Assembly: GCF_027943255.1 (NCBI RefSeq)
Contig: NC_072893.1
Span: 33,378,001 to 33,442,000, forward strand
Direction of reading: 5' to 3'
Source: Anastrepha obliqua
Lineage: Eukaryota; Arthropoda; Insecta; Diptera; Tephritidae
Length of the DNA stretch: 64,000 bases
A program made the translations under genes and the position numbers. The notes beneath the pieces were generated by a model. The model saw nothing but the letters and a program-made list of their open reading frames with translations. It ran no database searches and was not told the DNA's origin. Below are positions 1-11,439 of the stretch, piece by piece. How positions within the stretch are numbered: the first letter of the stretch is position 1; every line of letters starts with the position of its first letter.

Positions 1-345
1 GGAGCGGAGCATCCGTACGTGACAGGAGGAGTGGACGAACTCTATGAACGGAAGGTGAACGCATCGATTGATTCCGAATATCTCCAAAAGGATAAATCAA
101 AAACATGGACAGCTAGACTTCTAACTGACCCAAGTACTTAGTGGGCATGGGTACTTTAAATCTTATCTGCATAGATTTGAAGATGCAGAACATGGTTTCT
201 TTGTCTGTCCTTATTTTGAATTCGTAAGGGAAGAATTGAGTATTAAGTTTGAGAAGCCCATAATAGTTAGTAGCCTAGTGGGTATTATAATTACTTGATT
301 CAGAAGAACATTAGTCCGCTGCCAGTTAAATGGCAAAAATAGTAA
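1..345 (+). pseudogene. R1-like non-LTR retrotransposon, C-terminal end (broken)
   Basis: Reading the plus strand with small frame changes gives the end of an R1-type ORF2: a Trp-rich stretch near 30-60, then LSGHGYFKSYLHRF followed by EDAEHGFFVCPYF at about 135-225. In R1-clade proteins this is the C-terminal region after the reverse transcriptase, where a Cys/His cluster normally sits between HRF and EDAEH. Here that cluster is deleted and the frame is interrupted, so the copy is dead. R1 elements normally sit in 28S rDNA. No rDNA is visible here, so this is a dispersed copy or a relative without that target. The reverse transcriptase lies outside the window. Clade is judged by eye. Confidence 0.7.
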
Positions 346-505
346 TTACCAAACTGCGTCGCGCTGAACAACAGCGCAAACCTGCATGAGGAGGCGTTCC
401 CTCTCCCGTGAAGTAATACTTAATGGTTGTCCCGCGGTAGAAAAGCGGATCTGGGATAGGTTTTTTAGAGTGTGAGTCGGAAGACAAGTCTCAAACTTTA
501 CGGCT
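346..505 (+). mobile_element. Probable 3' UTR of the R1-like element
   Basis: The sequence after the ORF remnant lacks coding potential but has the look of an R1-type 3' trailer, with GGTTGTCCCGCGGTAGAAAA near 424-443 and a GGGATAGGTTTTTTAGAGTG stretch near 452-471. It stops before a short poly-A run at 529-537. No clean target-site duplication could be found because the upstream end lies outside the window. Confidence 0.45.
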
Positions 506-549
506 TTCAATGCTCTTTGCCATCTCCATAAAAAAAAATTGTGGCTTAC

Positions 550-725
550 ATCAGTTTTGGGTATTTGGCCGAGCTCCTGTTTGTGTTGAGTGTGTTGATG
601 TTGCTGGACGCACCTACAATTTTAACCCGACTCCGAGCGGTTGCCGGTTTTTTATTATCAGCTTTTTCCTAGCAGAAATACACTCGAAGGCTTGCGATTG
701 TCTGCTGCTAAAATAACTTTAGAAG
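550..725 (-). repeat. tRNA-derived SINE, copy 1 (old, body only)
   Basis: This is a diverged copy of the SINE seen best at 59994-60312. The shared body blocks appear in order: GTATTTGGCCGAGCTCCT (553-570), CCGACTCCGAGCGG (627-640), and CAGAAATACACTCGAAGGCT (672-691). The Pol III promoter-bearing tRNA-like head, expected to the right, is lost or unrecognisable beyond about 725, where the sequence becomes AT-rich. The ORF over this stretch is a by-product of the repeat and not a gene. No target duplication was found. Confidence 0.7.
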
Positions 726-3250
726 AAAATACAAATTAATTTTTAAATTTACTTTGAATTTTTGTTTCACTTGGTTTTTTTGGCACGCAAGCAGCTACAT
801 AATTCGGGTGAATTTGCTGAATGCAACTGAGGGGAAGACAAACATAGGCGTTGGCTCAAAAATTTACTTTGTATTTTGTTTAGACTAAACAAATATCCTT
901 TTTTTTCTACCGTATGAAGATAACACGAAAATTAGTCTAGATAAAATCAACAAAATGGACCAACAAAAAAAAGAAAATCCTGCCAAAAATCGGCTCACAA
1001 AAATTGGCGCTAACGCACACATTTTTACCCAAAGTCCCGGTCAAAGTGATCACCTTTACTTTGACTGTTTGCCATAATTTGTTGTTGGTTGCTTTTATTA
1101 TTTTTTCCTTCCTGCCATTTTAATACGCCCGACATTTTTCACGTTTATTCTTATTTACGATGAAGGTTGAGTGCATTGGCACGCGCAAACTAAAAATCTT
1201 TTCAATTTTGTTTGTGGGTTGGCAAAAAAATATTGATAAGATTTATGGTAGCACATTGGAAGAAGAAGAAGACATCGGAATTGGTAGGTAGGTGAAGGTG
1301 ATATTGGCGCCTGCGTTGGCATGTGGCAGCGTGTGAATTGTCGAGAAGAATTATGTAAAGCGAAGAGAGAGAAATGTACGAAGGAGAATGAAGGAATTGA
1401 ATAAAGCAGTGTAAGTTGATACGAATAATGCTTATACATGCACCCATACATGCATACATACATATGTAAAATTCGTATTTATATTTTTGTGTGAAAAAAT
1501 ATGTAAGTAGTGGTGGCATTGTCAGAACTGTGAAATTGAGACGGAAATTGGGGCGATTACAAAAAAGGCATCCTTGGTATCTGTCACGTGGATAATAAAT
1601 CAAAGGCGTTGAACGTGCATGCAAAACAGAAGCTCCAAGCCATTGTAGATATGCACAACTAAGTTAAAGCAAGAGTGTGAATAAAGTAAATTGAGTTTAA
1701 GGCAGCAATTTAAACGGTCAAACTGAGACTGAAACAAGGTGATATAGAAATTATTTTATGGTAAACAAATTTTTGTTCTGCCATTTTAAATAAACACTTT
1801 ACTTTTAAGGTAACGTTTGTGAATAATTAAAAAATAACAAATAAAAAAAAAGCTCACAAGCGAAATGGTAATAGCTCCTTGTTGAAATTTTTTTTTTTAA
1901 TTTTCTTCTTGATCTGTTGAACTCCATCAAATATTTGATATCCTCTACGACGTGTGCATATGTTCTTTTGAGCGACTTATGCACTGATCGCTCTCTCACT
2001 ATTATTAGGTGTACAAATAAGTTTTTGCCATTTGACAAAATATTACCCCATCTGAAGGTTACGAGGTTTGTTCAGCCAGAAGAAAGGCACATACGCTCAA
2101 TCCAACCCAGATCTATCTTGATTATAGTAAGGGAACTGGGTCTGAATGAGATACTGTGAAAAGTTGAAGGCACAAAAAACTGTGAGGGCGAAGTGCAAAC
2201 CTTTCAGTAATCGAATCTAACGTTCGAGGGTGGCTATTTGAATTGCTGCCCTTCGGAATGAAGCTAGCGTTACGAGAAGCGATCTGACGTTTCCATTGGG
2301 AAGTTTGACATACTTTATCACAAACGCACTCAGAATGTTTTGATGTGTGGGTCGTATTCAGATTGTTTACGTGTGGTTTCAAAATTCTTCTGTGAGGGAA
2401 AAAATAATTCAATTAAATCGTGAACATTTTCTTGTTATTATCTTTTACAATTTTCGTTAAAAAACCTTCGATGAAGTAAATTCATTGTGCGGCGAGCAAA
2501 CACCGTAAAAAGCTGGAGCAATGAACTTTCTTGTGGTCGCTGTTCACTCACAGCCGAATTCCACGAAGAAAGTTGTCCAAAATCAGTTTTTGTGCCAGGA
2601 AATATAGATGTTGAATGCTGCGCGCGAAATGATTGAGACTGAGGCTGTTAGGTTGCGACTGAGACCGTGAGACTGAGAAATCGTTGTGCATTAGTGACTC
2701 TCATCAATATCAAGTTTTGTCCCAAATGAAAGTCATTTACCTAAACCGTTGATTTACTTATTTAATTTTAGTTATTCTTACTAGCGAACAAAATTGATGA
2801 GGTTAAGCCGAGGACTGCAAGGAGAATACGCTTATTACCCTTCCATAAAAGGCAAATTTATTTTTTTACATTTCAATATGAAAGTCTATTTGGAAACGCT
2901 GAATGGCGAAGTCTTCCTCCCCCGCTGTTTTCGCTAGACATTGTCGATTCCGATTGTAAGCAGTTCCTCTCGATGGCACATTACTTCTATATATCTTCTA
3001 CCGACAGCACGTGAGGATGCCAAAAACTGGCTGGGGACTGGGGAGAAATGGAGAGTGTTTCCAATGTTGTATCTGAATGTTATCAGATGGGGAAAATAGT
3101 GGCTAGTAATGTATAATACTTTGATTAAAAGTCGAAGTACGATTTTTTTAAAACGAAGTTCTTTTTTTTTAAGAGATTCACTTGTACATTATTTGTCACA
3201 ATTGACCGTCAGGAATCACTAGTTATGTCCATAGAAGTATTACCATAGAG
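726..3250. other. Unassigned intergenic sequence
   Basis: No gene, transposase or reverse-transcriptase signature was found on either strand. ORFs of up to 140 codons on the minus strand (1202-1624) are rich in Tyr, Cys, His and Ile and come from microsatellite-like sequence such as the ATACATGCATACATACATA run near 1446-1465. A patch near 2630-2690 repeats GACTGAG several times. Nothing else is supported. Confidence 0.5.
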
Positions 3251-3255
3251 CTGAG

Positions 3256-3583
3256 TATATATATATACATATATAATTGGCACATACACCCTTTGTGGGT
3301 GTTTGGCCGAGCTCCTCCTCCTATTTGTGGTATGCGTCTTGATGTTGTTCCACAAATGGAGGGACCTACAGTTTCAAGCCGACTCCGAACGGCAGATATT
3401 TTTATGAGGAGCTTTTTCATGGCAGAAACACACTCGGAGGTTTTCCATTGCCTGCCGAGGGGCGACAGCTACTAGAAAAATGTTTTTCTTAATTTTCGTG
3501 TATCACCGAGATTCGAACCTACGTTCTCTCTGTGAATTCCGAATGGTAGTCACGCACCAACCTATTCGGCTACGGCGGCCGCT
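3256..3583 (-). repeat. tRNA-derived SINE, copy 2 (full length, with target duplication)
   Basis: On the minus strand the element starts at 3583 with a tRNA-like head. It has an A-box-like TAGCCGAATAGGTTGG and a B-box-like GGTTCGAATCTC about 45 bases later, including a serine-type long variable arm. About 70 bases of head match the layout of a fly tRNA-Ser by eye. A tRNA-unrelated body follows, then a TATATA-type tail at 3256-3280. The copy is flanked by a 12-bp direct repeat, GAGCTGAGTATA at 3248-3259 and GAACTGAGTATA at 3584-3595, one mismatch, which overlaps the tail by a few bases. That is expected for target-primed insertion using LINE machinery. It has no protein-coding function. Confidence 0.88.
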
Positions 3584-3599
3584 GAACTGAGTATACAAA

Positions 3600-5455
3600 A
3601 CATTATATCAGTCGCGACAAAGGTATTCCAATTCAATCTAGGATAAAATATCATTGAAATACTCACAAAGACGTACTAAAAATTGGAGCCATTCAGGAGG
3701 TATTCCTATTCAATTTTCACAAATTTCAGCTCACAATAATAGGGATTTCGAATAAATATCCACAAAACATTAAATAAAATTAATTGTGAAGATTATTAAG
3801 GCACAACATCCTTTTAATACGTATTCAGACGCCGTCAAAATGACAAAGGATGGCGTTAGTTTACAGAAAAAAAAGTCCACAGACGTTGCGGGGTTAAAAA
3901 AATAAGAATTGACTCCGATTAAGATAAAAGCAGAAGCAAAGCAAATTCAGCAAAAGGAGTTGTGGCTTACATCTAATGATTAAATGAAAAAACAAACAGT
4001 TGAACAAATAAATATATTGAAAAATAATTAAAATGAAAATCTGCCATCTTACAACTCGGCAAGTGTATCAGTGGTGCCAGAAGAGGAAGCGGGCGACCGC
4101 GGTAATAGCGCAGATAAAAAATTTTCAACTACTTTTTTGCAATTGTTTCTACATGAAGTCGCTTGTGTAAGTAATGACGATCATTGTGAACCCAGAATTA
4201 TTAAAATCGGTTCATTTTTGACTAAGTTATGGGCATTTAAAAAAATGTGTTTCTTATATAATTAAAAAAAATCGATTTTGAGCCGAAAAACAAAATTGCC
4301 GATAACTCTTGAAAAAATTTTTTTTCGGGCGAACAAAAAAATACGTGTATCATTATTTTGAACAGAGAGCAACATATTTGAGTTACATCGAAATCGACGA
4401 ACATGACCCGAATAGCCCGGTTGAATTGAAATGGAAAACATCAGATATCATCTTCGTGATAACAGGATAGACCTTAGAAACCTGCTTTTTGTTTTCAATC
4501 CATAAAAAAATGTGTATTGCGCTGAGACCTTTCCTGACTGGGAGTTTTGCTGGCCATTCCACAGCAAAAATATTGCATATTACATTTAATGCCAGATAAC
4601 ATATTTCAGTAGACGAACTTAAGCCGCTGTATATGCCGTCAAAACAATTCTTTTTAGAAGTAGGCTACGGATTTCATGCTACAAATCTAATTGAATACTA
4701 AATAATAAACTACTGGAAAATTATAAAAGGAAAGCCACTGAAAACAAATGATACACACACAGACATGTGTATAGAAAAAAAACGAATAATGAAAGAAAAT
4801 TTAATGCGGTGATTTAAAAACCCCCAAAGCAGTCATTATGCACTTCGAGTTCGTAGACGACGGACAGACCACTCAGCATTTCTATTTAATCGAAATAGAA
4901 ACAAAATGAAAATAAAAGCGGAAAAACCGATTTGGGAGATGGAAAATCACTGTTCAGGAAAACTTTCACATTTGAATGTGTGCGTGCGTGAGCATAGAAA
5001 GTATCAAAATGTAATCACACAATAATCCAACGCATTACTTATCCTAATGCGAAGAACAATTTGCCTACTGCATACACAGGCGCTTATCTGTTTCACAGCT
5101 ATGGAATACGAGTGTATTTGTAGTGCCTAGTTTATACCACGTGCACGAGTCTCTGTAGATAAGCAAGCACGGAAAAAATAGAAAAACAAATGAATAAAAG
5201 AATAAAAGAAAATCGTTTTTAATGTATATTTGTATGTGCTTTCATATGTATATAGCCAATCTACAATGCGTCTTTGTATTGCGTAATAGAGTAAGCAAAA
5301 GATCTACCACTGGCGATTGTACGGCTAATGGCTGCCCGCGGCCCACAGTGTTGCGAGTGCGGTCAAAAGAGAAAACCGTTGATGCTCCAATTTAAAACAA
5401 AAAATTCTAGAGATAGCCACTAAGTCTGATAGTTTAAATTTACTAATCTAGAAGC
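3600..5455. other. Unassigned intergenic sequence
   Basis: There is no recognisable gene. The stretch 4195-4340 contains a phrase-like AT-rich segment (ATCGGTTCATTTTTGACTAA, then GCCGATAACTCTTG) similar in style to internal parts of the AT-rich repeats at 21030 and 29315, but no alignment is convincing. The motif TTGTGGCTTACATC occurs here (3960-3973) and also at 538-551. Confidence 0.45.
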
Positions 5456-5461
5456 ATTTCT

Positions 5462-5690
5462 GTGGCCATCATAGCCGGATGGGTTAACGCGTGAGTAACC
5501 TGTGATCGAAGCCCGCAATAGACATGAAACACTAAATAAGAGAAAACGTTGTTTCTAATAGCGAACTTCGATTATATTTCTGTTATGAAAAACTCTTCCA
5601 CCTGCCATTCGGAAGTGGCATAAAACTGTAGGTCTTACCATTTTAACAAAACATCAAGACACTCGTCCAAAGGCTAAACAAATTGCAATT
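5462..5690 (+). repeat. tRNA-derived SINE, copy 3 (variant head, opposite strand)
   Basis: The plus strand shows the SINE head with ATAGCCGGATGGGTTAACGC (A box) and a nearby TGATCGAAGCCCG (B-box-like). The linker GAAACACTAAATAAGAGAAA and CTAATAGCG follow, then the body, GCCATTCGG at 5601-5609 and TAAAACTGTAGGTC at 5621-5634, and ACATCAAGACACTCG. Order and orientation match copies 2 and 5. The head lacks the long variable arm, so the two boxes sit closer together. This could be a deletion or a separate subfamily. The 3' tail and target duplication are not clear. Confidence 0.75.
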
Positions 5691-5829
5691 TTTAACATTT
5701 CACATTTCAGATGCTTCCAAACGAAGGTTTTAAAATCAACTCTACCGTCTAACAAATATTTTTAATCGATTAACTGTGCAACACGAAAATAAGACTATGA
5801 ATGTTGGTAGATAGCAAAAAAAAAATCCT

Positions 5830-6560
5830 ACTTCTTTGGTTCGGAACCCCGTTCTACCACTGCCTTCTGCAGCCATCAAAACCACGGTTAGCAAACGTGT
5901 TACTCTAAGCCACAAGCGAGCTTGACAGGCTGAAAGAGACTGCAGATGGACAAAACTGACAAACATCCTGTCACTAAGTAGAAGCAGAGAAGGCTGCCGG
6001 GACTGATGGTTGGCAGTCTCCACCCCACTCAACACAATAAAAGTATCCATTGCTTCACACTATCATGCTTTAGCCGAAAGAAGATGGAAGCAACTAACTA
6101 CATACATTACAACAAAAAAAACACATGGCCGTCATACAAAATCCAAAGGACGAATCACCTGTTAGGATGTTCTCGACCAAACATTTCACGCATCACTGCA
6201 ACCCTTACAGGTCATTGGAAGGTAGGCGATCGTGCAGTCAGACACAACCTCCTCTCAATCCCATCTGCAGAAGCTGTCAAGCGGAAGGGGTGAAGGAAAG
6301 TCTTTTCCACTACTTATCTGAATGTCCAGGGCTAGCTAGGGCACGACTTCGCCCTTCGGTAAGCCTTTCTTACAGCAAATTAATGAGATCTCAGACATCG
6401 AGATAAAGAATTTGCTGCTATACGTGGATCTCACAAAATAAATCTGATTTAGAAACAAGAAAACAAAACATCACCACACGAGAACAGTGTTGGTAAAACG
6501 GTGCAGTCGCTAATTAGGTTGAATATTCGAACATTTCAACAATAACCACAACAACAACAA
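5830..6560 (+). pseudogene. LOA-like non-LTR retrotransposon, C-terminal fragment
   Basis: Two overlapping frames give the end of a LINE polyprotein: WPSYKIQRTNHLLGCSRPN, then LTGHWKVGDRAVRHN, then CRSCQAEGVKESLFHYLSEC, a C-x2-C-x9-H-x4-C cluster with x approximate. This domain follows RNase H in LOA-clade and related elements. The left part (5900-5965) resembles the minus-strand fragment at 41740-42110. The tail ends in CAACAATAACCACAACAACA near 6537-6556, a typical simple-repeat LINE terminus. Frameshifts and loss of reverse transcriptase and RNase H make it dead. The clade name is a judgement from motifs. Confidence 0.65.
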
Positions 6561-6564
6561 ATCA

Positions 6565-7776
6565 GTGGCTAGAAACATTATCCTGGGTTCATAGCCGCAG
6601 AAAATTGACCATCTACTACAGTCTACATCTGAATCCATTGGACTACAGTTTGTCGTGAGAATTGGAGAACATGGCCGTTCGAAGGCCTCACATATATTTG
6701 GTTCGAGCGGCGGCGTCAATATCTATGGAAACCGCGCGTGCTGCAATAGCTGAATGGCCTAATCAATTGAAGGCTTCTCTAAAAGGTGGCTACTTCGAAT
6801 CAAAATTAAAATTGTTTTTTTTTTTTTGATATTTACTTGATTAAATAGAAGTAAGGGCGTTAGAAAAAGTATTATAATTTCATATCTATAGCAGACTAAC
6901 CTTGTAACAGAACTTATGGCACGACTAAGTAGTGTTTTTGGCAGTTCCTTGTCAAAAATTTAGCGCGCAATATAAGCCCCTAACTCCTCAACAAAGGGGT
7001 ACTTTTGGTCACTTTTTCGGCAAAGGGCCAAAAAAATTCTTAGCAGATGGAAATTATGAATTGAAATATACCCCTAAAATATTTGCCATGCTTTTCAATT
7101 TTAAGTTTCTTAATACACTAAAGCTGAAAATTAAACTTAAAAGGCGTAAATAATTAAAAACGCAAAATGTATATGGATTCTTTCCGTTAGTGTGCATTGA
7201 GCAAATGGTTTTCAAAATACGTGATTTTTAAAGTGTTGCAAGCTGCTGTAGTTTTATTCCACATTAAGGTATCGCTATTTGTGCTGTGCTTTTAGCTTAA
7301 CTAAGAAGATTCTGTAATTTCAAACCAAAAATATTTCTTTCCACATTCATATGGCCCGTAAGGCTAGCGTACACCTTATAAATATTTTTAAATTGACTAA
7401 AAATACAATATTTGGTTACATTTAGTTCCAAACAAATTTTATTTATTTATTCCTCCATTACATTATGAAGTTGCAAAAGCAGAATAAGATTCCTCACTGC
7501 AATCAGAAAGTCTGCGTACAGTTTGTTTCTTTGCTTTATTAGGATTTTTTTGCGTTTTTGCGCACTTTTTATTATTTGTTATTATAATTGATCGGCTAGT
7601 GAACTCAGCTGCACATTTCTTTGTACGGAGAAATTTTTGCGGTTTCAACTTTGCGAATTTTCCTTTGATGTTATAAAAACAAAGGTCGAGTCCCTGTACA
7701 TCATAAAGTTCGGACGACTTCGTTTTGAGCATAAAAAGATTACACACCGCCATCTTATGAACAACACCAATCCAAC
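6565..7776. other. Unassigned sequence with one tRNA-like patch
   Basis: No protein-coding gene is recognised. At 6745-6830 there is an A-box-like AATAGCTGAATGGCC and, about 40 bases on, a B-box-like GGCTACTTCGAATC followed by a long T run, resembling a decayed Pol III promoter. A minus-strand ORF at 7463-7819 (118 codons, Lys-rich) has no recognisable domain and runs into the mariner end, so it is not treated as a gene. Confidence 0.4.
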
Positions 7777-7778
7777 TA

Positions 7779-8800
7779 TTGGGTTGGGGGAAAAGTTTAT
7801 AGCGTTTATCTATTTTCAACGACTTGTTTGCTGTTTGGCAAAGGGTAAGTATTTATCTGATAGAATTCTTTCTGCTCTACAAAACTGTGTTAATTGAATT
7901 TTTGAGTTATTTAATTTTTATTGGTTTTGAGGTTTCGAAATGGAATCCCAGGAGGCAAACGTCAACATTTTTGATACCTGCTCTTCTTTGCTTTTCATCG
8001 AGGTCAAAGAGCTGCCGAAGTAGACCGGGACATTTGCGACGTGTATGGAGAAGTCGTCATAGGCGAGTCTATAGCTCGGAAATGGTTTGCAAAGTTTAAG
8101 AATAGCAGACTTGACGTCTATGACGCGTCCAGCAGAGGAAGACCTTCTGAATTTGAACGTCTCAAATCATTTTTGAAGCAGAACGATCGCCACACAAGTC
8201 GTAAATTGGCGGAAAAAATGAAGTGAAATCATAAAACCATTCTCAATCACCTTCATTCAATGGGATTTACCGAAAAATTGAGAGTTTGGCTGCATCACGA
8301 GCTGAACGAAAAAACAACCAAAGTCGCCTTTAAATTGCTTCGCAGCAACACGCGGTCCTAAGCAGCGTTTTTTGTACCGAAGCGTCACTAAGGATGACGA
8401 TGTCTATATATTAATATGAAAGAGCGAAGTAGGCGGCTCCAGCAGGTACGCCAAAGTCGAGAGTCAAGCTGGATCTTCATCCAAAGAAAGTTATGAATTG
8501 TGTTTGGTGCACTGGCGAATGTTTGAAAAGAATGCCACGTTCAACAAGAGCTCTACATTGTCCAGCTGAATCGCTTAAATTAGGCTATTCGTCTGAAAAG
8601 ACCTGATCGACATGATCAAACCACACTGCTTTATGACAACCCCAGGCCCCATGTTGCACAAGTCGTCAAAGCCGTACTCCAACAGCTTGCATGGAAGGTC
8701 CTTCAGCATCCGCTATATTCTCCGAACTTTGCCCCGACCGATTACCATATTTTCCGCTCCCTGTCAAATCATATGAAGGGCGTTACTTTTCGTTACTAGC
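7779..8800 (+). mobile_element. mariner transposon relic (DD34D), 3' truncated
   Basis: A TA at 7777-7778 precedes the mariner-type end TTGGGTTGGGGGAAAAGTTT. A decayed transposase follows from an ATG near 7940. The helix-turn-helix part RKWFAKFKN is at about 8078-8104 and SRGRPSEFERLKS is in the same frame. HHELNEK corresponds to the family's WVPHEL motif. The last blocks are LYDNPRPHVAQVVKA and SPNFAPTDYHIFRSL, with 34 residues between the two Asp positions. The first Asp region reads VTKDDDVY. Multiple stops and frameshifts are present. The sequence stops matching after GVTF near 8795, so the right terminal repeat is missing. The 63655 fragment belongs to the same group. Confidence 0.85.
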
Positions 8801-8805
8801 CGTCG

Positions 8806-10980
8806 GTGAAAATGCTACAAACTTATTCCCCAACCCAATACATGCACGTGCAACCTGGACATACAAAATACTTTACTCCAAATCGGCCTCCATTGTCTAA
8901 TATACTCCGCCCCCAGAAGTCAAATCTTCAGCAGCTCAAACCCAATTACCTACGACTACTTATCTTCGCGAACTTCCCATTCAATAGCTGTGATAACCAA
9001 TTTTTTTAAAATAACCAACCTATGCAACAGAATTGAATATAAAAAACATCGTAAATTTGTGCCTAAATACGTACATACCAAGCGTACAACCTCGATGCTG
9101 TTGCCTTACTTTTACCATTATAGGATTTAATCTTTAAGAAAATTTTATAAATAAAAGCAAAAGGTAATCTTAAATATTGAATTTAAATTTACTTTCGTGT
9201 ATTAAATATCAATTGATGTCAGTTGATAGCTTTAGTTGCTTATGCGTTATAAAATTTTTGTATTTTTTTTTAAATTAATTTATATAATAAATACAAGTTA
9301 ATAATGATAATTAATAAGTATTGCGACTATCATCAAAGTATACACCAACTTTCACCAAATTCAGATCAGATTTAATATTTGTGTAAAAATTGTGCATGAG
9401 TGGTAGGCGTGACAGTAAGCGAATTTATTTAATATATTAAATATTTCTCTAGGTAAAACCAAGCCTTTCCTAAGTGAAGGTAAAGCAAGTACCAAGTTGT
9501 AACGAAATCGCGGGGCACGTCTACTGTTTAGGCAGCTGTGCAGCTTATGTGGCGACATCACACTGTGCGCCACAATAATACACACAAACATATGCAGACT
9601 TAATATAGCAGCAAATAGACAAAGATAAGCTGAAAATATGTGGGAGGCAACAAATAAAAATAAGTGTGACTGACCCAAATACTTAGATGCCAATATGGGT
9701 TTATAATGCTGAAACATTGGATTTTGACTGCAAGATGGCGGAGATGAGTGAAGTTTCCTTTTCGACTTACACAATGCGTGCTGATGAAGCCAGCTGCGCT
9801 TTTATGAAAGTTTGCGCTTTATGTATTACATTTCTCTAGAGTGCGAGTTAGTAGATTTACTTCCGTTGAATTGTTTTTCTATGAAAGTGTAATAGAAATA
9901 AAGAAAACCGAATATGAGAGAAAGCAAATAGCGGTAAAGGCACAAAATGAACAATGCCGTGTGCGTGTTCTATGAAAAAGTTTTCTAACCATTTGTGGCT
10001 ACACTCGTAAATGTGCAATACACCGAAAGAAATTTGAAAATATCTCAAATACTTGCAGACTAAAAATAAATACAAATTTACAAGTATTCACATGTTTTCC
10101 TTTACCTTTTTACGGTGCCCCACGAATGCAATACCCTGAGGCTACCTGAGGTTACCTCTTTTGCCTCTATAGTTGAACCTGCATTTCTTCACATATATCT
10201 AGTAAATGATCACATCATTATTTTTTAGCGTCACTTTCTCACCCGCTTTATTCAATTCCAATTTAAGGCGATCATCCCGATTAAAAGGTTGAATAAATCA
10301 ATTATTCCTCTTATCTATTTTTTTTTACTTATTATTACATCTATAAAATGTGTGGAAAATGAGGCTAAAGCGATTTTTCGAAACTCAGCGTTATTAGAAG
10401 CTTGTGATAATGGCAAAGGAAGGGCGCCATTTAGCGTACTTCAACTGTGAAACACGTTTTTCATGAAAGTACTTTTTTCAAACGGGCGGTCATGAATCAC
10501 AAAAAGTACTAGATCGGCACATGTATTTGAACTTTCTTTTAGTATACGTCACAAAAGATAAAAAAATTTTGATTTTTCGAACTTCTATTAAAAAAAAAAG
10601 TATAAAAATAAAAATCGCTTAAAGTTGTATGTGCTGAATATTTTAAAATATCACAGTTTCGGTGGTAGCTACTTTATCATATAATAGATTAAAATGATTT
10701 TCCGTTATTTTATGATTTTCCATTATTCTATCAGCAAAGTCACTTTCTAGTAGTATAAGTCGTGAACATTGAAGTTCACGCATCAACTAAACAAATTTTC
10801 TTTGAATATCTGATAAAAAGTTTGATGTTCGAAGTTGAAATCTTCATTCAAAAATTCATTTTAGGTCACATTATATTATTTATGGTTAATTGTCTTTAAT
10901 TTTTGAAGTGAAACTTCTTAGGCTTATCGATGGGCGAGCGAGAATGGAGAGTAAAATTTCAAGGCTATGGAACATTTTGG
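8806..10980. other. Unassigned intergenic sequence
   Basis: The stretch is AT-rich with no recognised gene or repeat. The minus-strand ORF at 9361-9774 (137 codons) has no domain and a composition typical of chance ORFs. An AT-rich patch at 10500-10880 is noted without assignment. Confidence 0.45.
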
Positions 10981-10984
10981 GCAT

Positions 10985-11420
10985 TTTCGCTCCGCGAGAG
11001 AGAAAAAAGGTATAACGTAGAGGAAAAAGAGAGAGAGAGCTATACCTTATATATATCTTAGATACACTTTGGGCTATTTTTCCTGAGTTTTTCCTTGCGG
11101 TTGCTAATTTCTAGTGAGAAATAACACTGCCTACTTTTTGGCGCTTGTTTGTTGGTGCAAACTTGTAGGAAATATATTTTTGGTGCCTACTTTTTGGCGT
11201 TATATTTCCTATGGTGCCTACTGTTCGTTGCCGTTTCCCTACACCAGTCTACCCTTCTCCGTTTTTTGTAAATTTTGTCTATTTGTATTTTCTACCAATG
11301 TTGTGAATTTATTTAGATATATATTTTTTTCTCTCTATCTCTCTCTCGCTCTCTATCTCTCACTCGCTCTCTCTCATTATCTCTCGGGTCTCTCCCTCTT
11401 TCCTTGTTTGCCTTGAAAGC
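10985..11420. repeat. GA-rich and CT-rich simple repeats with an internal hairpin
   Basis: A GA-rich block (GAGAGAGAGAGC near 11029-11040) and a CT-rich block (11330-11400, CTCTCTATCTCTCTCTCGCT-like) face each other about 300 bases apart, so the two could pair. Between them TGCCTACTTTTTGGCG occurs at 11128 and again at 11185, with a third partial copy at 11215. An exact 11-bp inverted repeat, TAGGAAATATA at 11166-11176 and TATATTTCCTA at 11201-11211, surrounds the middle copy. GAGA runs are binding sites for the fly GAGA factor, but no promoter is visible, so function is not claimed. Confidence 0.6.
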
Positions 11421-11439
11421 TTCACTTCTGTTATGTGTA

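Noticed and set aside
1202..1624. 140-codon minus-strand ORF
   Set aside because: Overlaps another ORF in a different frame, reads through a CATA microsatellite and has no domain.
3293..3475. 60-codon ORF that also appears at 59936-60214
   Set aside because: Both are the reverse strand of the SINE body. The shared frame is a consequence of the repeat and not a gene family.
9361..9774. 137-codon minus-strand ORF
   Set aside because: No recognisable domain, no conserved context and composition expected by chance in AT-rich DNA.
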